Of a stretch of DNA of 14,753 nucleotides, positions 6,902-13,754 are shown one piece after another. The stretch spans positions 1 through 14,753 of the forward strand of contig DAHWQF010000022.1 in assembly GCA_027334785.1 (NCBI GenBank). Direction: 5' to 3'. Origin of the DNA: Acidimicrobiaceae bacterium. GTDB taxonomy: Bacteria > Actinomycetota > Acidimicrobiia > Acidimicrobiales > Palsa-688. The notes under the pieces are model-generated. The model did no database searches. It was not told the DNA's origin and was given only the letters and a program-made list of their open reading frames with translations. The position numbers and the translations under genes are program-made. The stretch's first letter is position 1; the number at the start of each line of letters is the position of its first letter.

Positions 6902-7425
6902 GGCGCAGGCCCTGTACCGCTCGGAGCCCATCCGGGGACGACCACGTCTTGGCCGGTTTCAGCTGTGGCAATGACTACCTCGACGGGTGGCTGCAGCGGT
7001 CGGCGCTGGAGTGCAGCCGCAAGAACGTCGCCCGGACCTAAGTCTGGGCGGACGAGAACAAAGCAGTATGGGCATATTTGTCGCTCGCTCCAGACAAGAT
7101 CAGGAGGGCGGACCTACCCAGGTCGATCGGGAGGGGCGACCCCGACGAGATCCCGGCAATCCTCATCGGCAAGCTCGCCGTCCACGACGTGCTCCAAGGC
7201 CAAGGGCTCGGCCGCCAGCTCCTTGTCGACGCGCTCAGCCGCGCGGTAAGCGCCGTTGAGGTCGTTTCGGGCCGCTACATAGTCGCCGAGGCTATCGACG
7301 AACGGGCGGTTGCCTTTTACCGTGGGTACGGCTTCCGGCAGCTCCCTCCCCCATCTGCCATGCGCCTCATAGTGAAGAGCTCCGATGCGTCGGCGTCCAT
7401 AGCCCGAAGCCAGGCCGGCGGCTGA
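6902..7425 (+). pseudogene. GNAT toxin (TacT/AtaT type), inactivated
   Basis: TacT-type toxins acetylate the amino group of charged tRNAs and stop translation. The relic reads LYRSEPIR in one frame, then DDHVLAGFSCGNDYLDGWL, VWADENKAVWAYLSLAPD, PAILIGKLAVHDVLQGQGLG and ERAVAFYRGYGFRQLP in the next. QGQGLG is the acetyl-CoA loop; AFYRGYGF is the conserved end with the tyrosine of this family. Two lesions break it: the G run at 6934-6937 has lost one base, and a TAA at 7039-7041 replaces an expected tyrosine codon (the context is T-stop-VW). The C-terminal 128 codons after the TAA remain open, but a product begun there would lack the N-terminal substrate half. No convincing start codon is visible, so the left limit is set just after the antitoxin stop. 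The order antitoxin-toxin is standard. Confidence 0.88.
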
Positions 7426-7473
7426 ACCTGTTCGGCCGTCGGGCACCAAACCGACAGCCTTCGGCGCGCGCGC

Positions 7474-7818
7474 TCATATGGACGCGGTCGGGACGAACCC
7501 GATGGTCTTGAAGGCGGCAAGACGCCGTTGGTGCATCCGTCCAAGCAAAGGGTGCAGGGTGTCGTGGTAGTCGTGGACCTCGACGCTGGTCTTTTCGGGA
7601 AGGCGCCGCGTGACCCGGCCGACGTACTGCACGACCCGGCTGCGCCCGAGATGGAAAAGTGAGGAACAGCGTGTCGAGCGCGGCGAGGTCGAAGCCCTCG
7701 CCGCGGTAGGCGCCGGTAGCGAGAAGCAAGATCGGGGCGCCGTTCGTACCGAGCCCATCGAGGACTGCCTTGTGCACTTTCTTGCCGGTCCCGCCTTTCA
7801 GCACTGCGGGCTCTAGGC
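7474..7818 (-). pseudogene. SF2 (DEAD/DEAH, Res-like) helicase, C-terminal relic
   Basis: The minus strand reads VLKGGTGKKVHKAVLDGLG and LLLATGAYRGEGFDLAALDT, then in another frame VVQYVGRVTR, VEVHDYHDTLHPLLGRMHQ and KTIGFVP before a stop. These are helicase motifs V (ATGxxxGEGFD) and VI (QYxGRxxR) and the short tail that closes a family of DNA helicases with restriction or conflict-system links. The frame changes near the A run at 7655-7658. Everything upstream of motif V, including the Walker motifs, is missing; the relic starts at the junction near 7818. It is therefore a dead 3' fragment of a much longer gene (typically 500-900 residues). I cannot tell which N-terminal domains the ancestor had. 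It converges with the toxin relic, with 48 bases between the stops. Confidence 0.8.
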
Positions 7819-8018
7819 TTAAGTTCAGAGAAGCCCGTCGTTCTTACACTTTGTTCTCCGACGACGCCATCGCACGCATCCACAAGGCCTCGCGCGGCCT
7901 GCCCAGAGCCGTCAACAACCTGGCCCTGCAATCACTGGTCGCGGCCTATGCGGCTGGTGCTTCGATAGTCGACGACAAGGCCGCCCGGGCTGCCGTCGCC
8001 GAGGTCACCGCCGAATGA
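7818..8018 (+). pseudogene. ExeA/TniB-like transposition ATPase, C-terminal relic
   Basis: About 66 codons read LKFREARRSYTLFSDDAIAR, IHKASRGLPRAVNNLALQSL and SIVDDKAARAAVAEVTAE. This is the C-terminal end of AAA+ ATPases annotated as ExeA-like, which in actinobacterial transposons act beside a DDE transposase in the manner of TniB/MuB. The Walker A and B regions are absent because the fragment begins at the junction with the helicase relic. The stop overlaps an ATG (ATGA at 8015-8018), indicating that a further gene once followed in the same operon. A DUF6431-type gene, from memory a common neighbour of this ATPase, sits 5.4 kb away in this window as a separate unit. Confidence 0.8.
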
Positions 8019-8113
8019 ACGAACTTGAGCCGCTACTGCAGCGGATCACGGGCACCGTCGATGTCGACTACGAGCCTGGCTATGAGCACATTAGGAGCTG
8101 GCGTGTTGCTTGA
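8015..8113 (+). CDS. 32-residue ORF overlapping the ATPase stop, probably a gene remnant
   Basis: The ATGA overlap places the start of a second operon gene here: MNELEPLLQRITGTVDVDYE, then PGYEHIRSWRVA and TGA. Third positions are mostly G/C. It is not recognised and is probably the first part of a longer gene that has since been cut or frameshifted. Confidence 0.35.
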   Translation: MNELEPLLQRITGTVDVDYEPGYEHIRSWRVA

Positions 8114-8195
8114 AGTTATTGGCCACCTCGCCCACGACGGCATCGAACCACGCTGGGTCAGCTTGGAGATCAGCGGCCCGGCAGCGACAGTCTGA
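8103..8195 (+). CDS. possible 30-residue ORF or continuation of the previous remnant
   Basis: GTG at 8103 follows AGGAG (8093-8097) by five bases and reads VLLEVIGHLAHDGIEPRWVS before a TGA. It overlaps the preceding short ORF in another frame. This could be the same broken gene after a frameshift, or a chance frame; I cannot separate the two. Confidence 0.22.
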   Translation: MLLEVIGHLAHDGIEPRWVSLEISGPAATV

Positions 8196-8275
8196 GCACT
8201 GCCCCCGACAGGCCCAGCACTGGTGGCGACAACGCGAGCACCAAACGTCCTGGACCAATATGTCGCCACGATGCT

Positions 8276-8319
8276 GGGGCTAAAAGTCGGGCAACATGGC
8301 ACTTCACTTTCTGGGCCCC
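8276..8319. repeat. imperfect inverted repeat, possible transposon end
   Basis: GGGGC at 8276-8280 with AAAGT at 8283-8287 mirror ACTTT at 8306-8310 with GGGCCCC at 8313-8319. Inside it, the minus strand from 8296 reads TGTTGCCCG, which shares seven of nine bases with the TGTTACCGG end of the DUF6431 element and points toward the ATPase relic. It may be the right end of the element that carried that ATPase; the match is short. Confidence 0.3.
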
Positions 8320-8844
8320 AGTGGTAGATGTCAGGCACTGGGCCGACGACCGTGGGGAGCACCGCCGGGATGGTCGACTGGCACGCTCAGTATTCTGCAC
8401 GTGCGGGCAATACCTGGGCGGGCGCGCGCCATCGGGCGGCCGCGCGGAGCATTCAGGCGCACGAGGTCACGCAATCAGCTGTTGGGCTCGGACAGCTCAA
8501 CGCCGTTGCCGGAGGAGTCATCACTGAGGACCTGCTTGCCGTCCATATGCGTCATCACGTTGTTGCGCAGGGTGGCCCCGTGGCGCGCAACCGCTCCCGC
8601 TGAGCCGATACCTCTCACCCTTACGTAGCTGGGCTCGGTTCCACCCCCTCGTGCGGACCGCCGTCCCGCACTGGCTGGGCCCCCTCGATGCCCTCTCAGC
8701 GTTGAGGGCCACCCGTAGGTCGCCAGGGCGGAGCATGGCAACCCAGCTCCGGGTGCATCTCCTCTTTGGAGCGCAGGCAAGGCACACCGCGTTGCCAAAG
8801 GGTGGGCGTCAACCGTGGTGGCGCTGGCGGGCTCCCCTTACATT

Positions 8845-8860
8845 TGGGGGATCACCCCCA
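8845..8860. promoter_or_regulatory. hairpin upstream of the large secreted protein
   Basis: TGGGGG-ATCA-CCCCCA forms a perfect 6-bp stem with a four-base loop, 35 bases before the ATG at 8896. No T run follows, so it could be a 5' leader structure or a protein-binding site rather than a terminator. Confidence 0.35.
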
Positions 8861-8895
8861 TGTCAGGCCCTCCGAGGCGCGTCACACTACATCCC

Positions 8896-11800
8896 ATGAG
8901 CAAACGAAGGGGGGCCGCTTGCATGGTTGGGCTGGCGACGTTCGCAGCCATAATTGCCCAGCCTGTTGGCCCGGGGGCTGCCAGCACCAGCAGCCCGCAG
9001 AACACCTGGGCCCCCACGACGGGGACAGGCTCGATAGCCTCCCTGCCCCAGGCCGAAAGCTTCATCGGGGCGACCACCGGGCCCGACGGGCAGGCCAGCG
9101 CTATCGGCGGTGCCGCTGCCAGTACTGCTGTGCCCAACACGTACGCACACAACCCCTCCACGCCCTTGGCCTGGTCTCAGTCCAAGCCCGTGCTGACGCT
9201 AAGCGGGGCGCCGGGCTCGCTGTCGCCGTTGGTGGCGGACGGAGGCAAGCAGTACCTGGTGGGCACGTTCAAGGGGAGCCTGGACCTGTTGACCAACGCC
9301 GGGGGCACTTGGCGGCAGTACCCGACTGACATCTCGGACTACCCCCTGGACAGCGGCCTAGGCCTTTACGGGCTAGCCGTGTCGTCGGGCGTGGCGTACG
9401 TCCCCTACATAGACCGCCACCAGGACGTGAGGCTGGCATTTGACCCGGGCGGGCCCGGAAGGCCCTGGCGGGAGGTGACAGTCCTCGCGCATGCCAACGC
9501 CCTGTGCGGGTTGGGCATAGAGCCTGGTGACCCCGCCGCAGCCGTCGCATCCGGGCAGGTCGCCTTGGCGTTCGACGACTCGGTCTGCCCCCACCAAGGT
9601 CTGAACACCAACCTTGACATCTACGTCGCATCCGTGCCAGTCGCTGCGCTCCGGAGCTGGGGCCCGACGCCGACGTGGCACATCGCCGGGGTCACCGTAC
9701 CCTACGCGGTGGGCGGTGATTACCCGGCACTGGCCGTGGACGGGCGTGATCTCGACCTGGCATACGAGTTCGACAACCACAGCGGCGACATCGGCTTCGT
9801 CCAGGGGATGCCGGCCGCGCGAGGGTTCGCCTGGCCGACCAAGCCGACCCGGTTCGCCGCAGTGCCCAAGCAGGGCATGGATCTCCCGGCACTGTTCCTG
9901 ACCGCCGGAGGCAGGGCGGGCGTGCAGGCCGCCGCGGCGATGTTCGCCGACGGCGTCGACGTATGGGCCGCCACGCTGGCTAGAGGCCGGTGGACGTCCG
10001 CGATGCTCGCCCGGGACGTGGCCGAGGGCTCCCAGCGGCCCGCCGCCGCGCTCGGAGACTGCGGCCCCTCGCTCTCCTACCAGCTCACCGGGCCTGGGCG
10101 CTCCGGCGCGGCCGTTACGACACGCAGAGGGTCCCGTTGGGTCACGCAGCGGATCAGCCCCGCGGAGGCGTCGGGGGACGACATGTGGCCGCAGATCGTG
10201 CTGACCGCGCCCAATGTCATGCAACTTCTGTTCCTAGACGACGACTCCGGCAAGACCGTGCTGTACGGGGCGCGAGGTGCCTGCCGCGCCATAAGCGCGG
10301 TGCCTCCGGCCGCGCCGGCCATCAGCGGGGTCATCGACAATGCCGCCAACGACGCCGCCACGCCGGCACCCGGCGATTCGCTCGTGGTCAACGGCAGCGG
10401 GTTCGGCGCCGTGCAATATGCGGGTGCCGTCGAGCTTCTACCCGCGCCTGGGGCCAAAGGCGTTGCGCTCCAGGTGCCGGTGCAGTTCTGGAGCCCGACC
10501 AGCATCGGGGCGACGCTGCCCCCGACGCTGGCGGTGGGTACGCCCTACCGCCTAGCCGTCATCGTACGGCGCGCCAGAGGCGCACCCGCCGCCACCAGCA
10601 ACAGCGTGCCCCTCACTATTTCGGCGCGAGTGGTCCCACCGACGCCCTACCTGCACATCAGCTTCACGGACGGTGCACGCACAGCCGGTCAGCCCGTCCA
10701 GCCGGGCGACCTCGTCACCATCGCCATCACCAGCAGTGGCAGCGCGCCCCGCACCGGCAAGTTGGTCCTGACCCCGGCGGCCACTCCAGCGGCCTGCGCG
10801 CGAAGTGCATACGGGGTCCATTGCGGGGGACCGCTTGCCCCGGTCGAGGGTGCCTCCCCCATCACCTTGAAGCAGCTGTACTGGCCACCTCTGAGCGCCA
10901 GGCTGAACTGGCCCAGTACCGTCACGCCCGGTAGCTACACGCTCGCCTTACAGGCCGCAGGCGTTGTCAGCAACGTGGTTGGCGTCACTGTGGGGTCTCC
11001 GGCTCCGGTGATCACCTCGCAGGCGGTGCTCGCCTTCCCGGGCCAAGAGGTAACTGTCACCGGTCACAACTTCGGTTCGGGCCCCGGCTCGCTGCGGCTC
11101 AGCGCTATCGGGTCGACGGCCGGCGCCGGGGCAGCGCTGAGCCTCCAGACGACCGACTGGTCGGGTGCGTCTATCTCCTTCCGGGTGCCCGCTAGCGGCG
11201 CCCCTCCAGGCCTGTACTCGCTGTCTGTCACTACCGACGAGGGGGTGACTGGTGACCCGCAGGAACTGGCCATTGAAGCCCTCGCCTGCGGCACAAGCCC
11301 GGGCGCGGCACCCCCGTTGGCCGGGCCGGCGGTACCGAGCCAGACCTTCCTCCTCGGCTTTTCGGGCTCGGTGTACACGCTGATCACCGTCGACGCGGCG
11401 ACCGAGCAACGGACCGGCTACACCGTCGTAGGCGGGCGGGTCCCCCTGGGCGTAGACGGGGCGCCCGAGCAGGCCGCCTCGTTTGCCTCCAACCCGGCGG
11501 GCACGCGCGTTTATGTCGCCATCACCGCGCCAGACTTGCACAACCCGTCCGGGGCGGTCGACGTCCAGGACGGCACCCTGTACGTGGTGGACACCGACCC
11601 GTCCTCGCCGCGCGACGGCCAGGTCATCGCCTCCACGACGGTCGGAGGCGACCCCGATGCGGTGGCGGTAAGCCCGGACGGCGCGCGCGTCTACGTGGCC
11701 AACACCGATAGCACGGCTATCCGGCCGAGCGACCCCAACTGGCTCCAGGACGACCCCAACTTCCCAATTGACAAGTCGGGCAGCGTGACCGAGCTCGACG

Positions 11801-13599
11801 CTGACGGGACCGTCATCGGCACGATCTCGCTGGCTACCGCCGTGGCGACGGCCCTGGGCAACAAGCCCCCTGATGGACTGGCTATCCCGGTCACGCTGAC
11901 GGTGAGCCCTGACGGCGGCACGCTCTACATCGTGGGCTGGGGCCCTCTTGCTGTTGAAAACCCCACGACGGGCTCGGGCTTCAGCAGCTGGGTCGCGGCC
12001 GTGCCTACCGCAACCCCGCCCGCATCGGCTGTACCGGCGGTGACGCCGCTGCCGGGCCATTCTCCTGATGCCCTGGTGGTCAGCCCTGACGGCCGGCGGC
12101 TCTACGAGGCGGATGTGTTCAGCAAGACTGACAAAGACGCCATGGGCGGGTACCTGAACGTCATCGACACCTCGGACATGCAGGTCATCTCCCACCTGAG
12201 GGTGGGCTACCAAGTAGCCGACATCGCCCTCAGCCCCGATGGCAGCCGCCTGTACGTTGTGGACCCCTACTACCAGACCTTCCTCATTTACGACACGAAC
12301 AGCCCGGCGTTCAGCGACGGCGGCGGCGGCTACTCCACCGCCCAGACGGCGCTGGTGGCCGGCCTGTCGCTCGCCACGATAGTGGAGCCCAACCCCGTGG
12401 AGGCCTTCTTCGGCGGGACGGTGAAGGGCTACATCGACCCCATCGCCATCGCCCTGGACGCCTCGGGGCGCTACGCGTACGTCGCCGACTATACGGCGCC
12501 CGAGGCGTCGGTGGTCGACCTTTCCGACGACTGGGTCAGCACGGTGACGCTGCCGGACGCCACCGGCGCGGTCGCCGCCCCTACCGGCCAGCCCCCGCTC
12601 GTCTTCGTAGCTGCCGACCGCTCCGTCTCGGTGATCAACCCGGCGAGCAACCAGTTGGTGGCGACCGTCCCCGTGGGTGCGCAGGCGGAGCACAGCGCCA
12701 GCGGCATCGCGGTAACCCCGGACGGCGCGCGAGTGCTCGTGAGCGCCGAGGAGGCCAGCGCCGACGGGAGCTCCCACGCCTCGGTGCTGTCCGTGCTCGA
12801 CGCCTCGACGTTCGACCAGTTGCGCTACGCGACCTTCGCCGTGGGAGGCCTGCCGGGCTGGGTCGCGGCCAACCCGACCGCCGCCCGGGTGGCCTATGTG
12901 AGCGACCCCGGCTCCGGCACGCTTTACGCCGTGGACACGTCCGCCGCGGCGGAGCACTCCGGCCACGAGTTGTTGCCGCTGCACGGCTCGCTCGCGCTCT
13001 CCCAGGCCGACGGGGTCACCGTCGACCCCAGCGGCCAGTGTGCCTACGTGACCGACTACGGCGCCAACAGCCTCTCCGTGCTGCGCACTTCGACCGGGAC
13101 GGTCCTGCCGCCGCTGCCGGCCGGGAGCGGCCCTAGCTCGGTCGCGGTCAGCCCGGCCGGCAATGCGGTGTACGTAACGGATACCGCCAGCGACGAGGTG
13201 ACAACCCTGGACCCACAAACGGGGGAGGTCATCGACGTCACCAAGCTCCCCCCGGGCGCCGAACCGGACGGCATCGTCGCCAGCGCGGCCTGCCAATGTC
13301 TCTACGTGAGCGAGCACGGGGCGAACAACGTGGCGGTGCTAGCGGCAGCCACCATGCGCACCGTGGCCAATATTGCGGTCGGCAACGAGCCCAGAGGGTT
13401 GGTCTTGGACCCGGCGGGCAGCCGCGTCTACGTGGCCGACATGGGATCGAACGCCGTCTCGGTGATCGACACGGCGAGCAAGACCGTGGTAGCGACCGTG
13501 CCCGTGGGCAATTTCCCCACGGGGATCGCCATGGACCCACCCGCCGCTCTGGACACGCCGGGCCCATGGCCTGCTCCCGCCACGGGCCCGACGGCGTAG
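8896..13599 (+). CDS. large secreted protein with TIG-like domains and a YVTN-type beta-propeller
   Basis: The ATG at 8896 is chosen because it begins a signal peptide: MSKRRG, a hydrophobic core MVGLATFAAIIAQPVG, then small residues. The product is 1567 residues. Roughly 60-460 is a beta-rich region of propeller-like strands (VADGGKQYLVGTF, GLYGLAVSSGVAYVPY). About 470-577 (PAISGVIDNAAN ... LVVNGSGFG) and 701-795 (ITSQAVLAFPGQEVTVTGHN) look like IPT/TIG immunoglobulin-like domains, separated by another Ig-like stretch. From about 860 to 1550 there are at least eleven repeats of the SPDG-x-R-x-YV type, such as VAVSPDGARVYVANTD, IALSPDGSRLYVVDP and LVLDPAGSRVYVADMGSNAV, the YVTN propeller signature. 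No sorting signal, membrane anchor or catalytic motif is seen. Role: probably a cell-surface or exported binding protein; ligand unknown. No clear ribosome site precedes the ATG. The frame is intact over 4.7 kb. Confidence 0.88.
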   Translation: MSKRRGAACMVGLATFAAIIAQPVGPGAASTSSPQNTWAPTTGTGSIASLPQAESFIGATTGPDGQASAIGGAAASTAVPNTYAHNPSTPLAWSQSKPVLTLSGAPGSLSPLVADGGKQYLVGTFKGSLDLLTNAGGTWRQYPTDISDYPLDSGLGLYGLAVSSGVAYVPYIDRHQDVRLAFDPGGPGRPWREVTVLAHANALCGLGIEPGDPAAAVASGQVALAFDDSVCPHQGLNTNLDIYVASVPVAALRSWGPTPTWHIAGVTVPYAVGGDYPALAVDGRDLDLAYEFDNHSGDIGFVQGMPAARGFAWPTKPTRFAAVPKQGMDLPALFLTAGGRAGVQAAAAMFADGVDVWAATLARGRWTSAMLARDVAEGSQRPAAALGDCGPSLSYQLTGPGRSGAAVTTRRGSRWVTQRISPAEASGDDMWPQIVLTAPNVMQLLFLDDDSGKTVLYGARGACRAISAVPPAAPAISGVIDNAANDAATPAPGDSLVVNGSGFGAVQYAGAVELLPAPGAKGVALQVPVQFWSPTSIGATLPPTLAVGTPYRLAVIVRRARGAPAATSNSVPLTISARVVPPTPYLHISFTDGARTAGQPVQPGDLVTIAITSSGSAPRTGKLVLTPAATPAACARSAYGVHCGGPLAPVEGASPITLKQLYWPPLSARLNWPSTVTPGSYTLALQAAGVVSNVVGVTVGSPAPVITSQAVLAFPGQEVTVTGHNFGSGPGSLRLSAIGSTAGAGAALSLQTTDWSGASISFRVPASGAPPGLYSLSVTTDEGVTGDPQELAIEALACGTSPGAAPPLAGPAVPSQTFLLGFSGSVYTLITVDAATEQRTGYTVVGGRVPLGVDGAPEQAASFASNPAGTRVYVAITAPDLHNPSGAVDVQDGTLYVVDTDPSSPRDGQVIASTTVGGDPDAVAVSPDGARVYVANTDSTAIRPSDPNWLQDDPNFPIDKSGSVTELDADGTVIGTISLATAVATALGNKPPDGLAIPVTLTVSPDGGTLYIVGWGPLAVENPTTGSGFSSWVAAVPTATPPASAVPAVTPLPGHSPDALVVSPDGRRLYEADVFSKTDKDAMGGYLNVIDTSDMQVISHLRVGYQVADIALSPDGSRLYVVDPYYQTFLIYDTNSPAFSDGGGGYSTAQTALVAGLSLATIVEPNPVEAFFGGTVKGYIDPIAIALDASGRYAYVADYTAPEASVVDLSDDWVSTVTLPDATGAVAAPTGQPPLVFVAADRSVSVINPASNQLVATVPVGAQAEHSASGIAVTPDGARVLVSAEEASADGSSHASVLSVLDASTFDQLRYATFAVGGLPGWVAANPTAARVAYVSDPGSGTLYAVDTSAAAEHSGHELLPLHGSLALSQADGVTVDPSGQCAYVTDYGANSLSVLRTSTGTVLPPLPAGSGPSSVAVSPAGNAVYVTDTASDEVTTLDPQTGEVIDVTKLPPGAEPDGIVASAACQCLYVSEHGANNVAVLAAATMRTVANIAVGNEPRGLVLDPAGSRVYVADMGSNAVSVIDTASKTVVATVPVGNFPTGIAMDPPAALDTPGPWPAPATGPTA

Positions 13600-13754
13600 G
13601 TAAGAGCCAGCCGCGGGCCGTGGCGGGCTGACGTTTACTGACACCACGCTTGCCATGCGACGTCCCCCATCGTGAGGGCAGCCTCGGGGCCGCTGCCCAG
13701 CAAACAGAACCTTAGTGCTCTGGGGCATAATTTCGATCACGTATCCATCGGTGC
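13600..13754. other. intergenic stretch and probable 3' margin of the IS630 copy
   Basis: An imperfect GC-rich hairpin at about 13607-13631 follows the secreted-protein stop and may end its transcript, though it lacks a good T tract. The AT-richer segment from TA at 13713-13714 through GGGGCATAATTTCG may hold the terminal repeat of the IS630-type element, which inserts at TA; the other end lies outside the window, so this is unverified. Confidence 0.35.

Larger units (their letters stand above)
8196..8895. other. 700-base gene-poor region before the large secreted protein
   Basis: No gene is supported. There are open frames on both strands (plus 8328-8603; minus 8475-8798) with some G/C third-position bias but no ribosome site and no recognisable domain; the minus-strand stretch HGATLRNNVMTHMDGKQ is the most protein-like. 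An imperfect inverted repeat lies at 8276-8319 and a 6-bp hairpin at 8845-8860. Confidence 0.4.

Noticed and set aside
8328..8798. Open frames on both strands before the secreted protein
   Set aside because: The two strands compete, neither has a ribosome site, and no domain is recognisable; one may be a gene remnant but it cannot be assigned.
10948..13317. 789-codon antisense frame inside the secreted-protein gene
   Set aside because: It is low-complexity, rich in Arg, Gly, Val and His, with no domain or ribosome site. Long antisense frames are expected opposite G/C-biased third positions.
13606..13632. Rho-independent terminator after the secreted-protein gene
   Set aside because: The stem is imperfect and the following bases lack a T run; termination here is possible but not shown.
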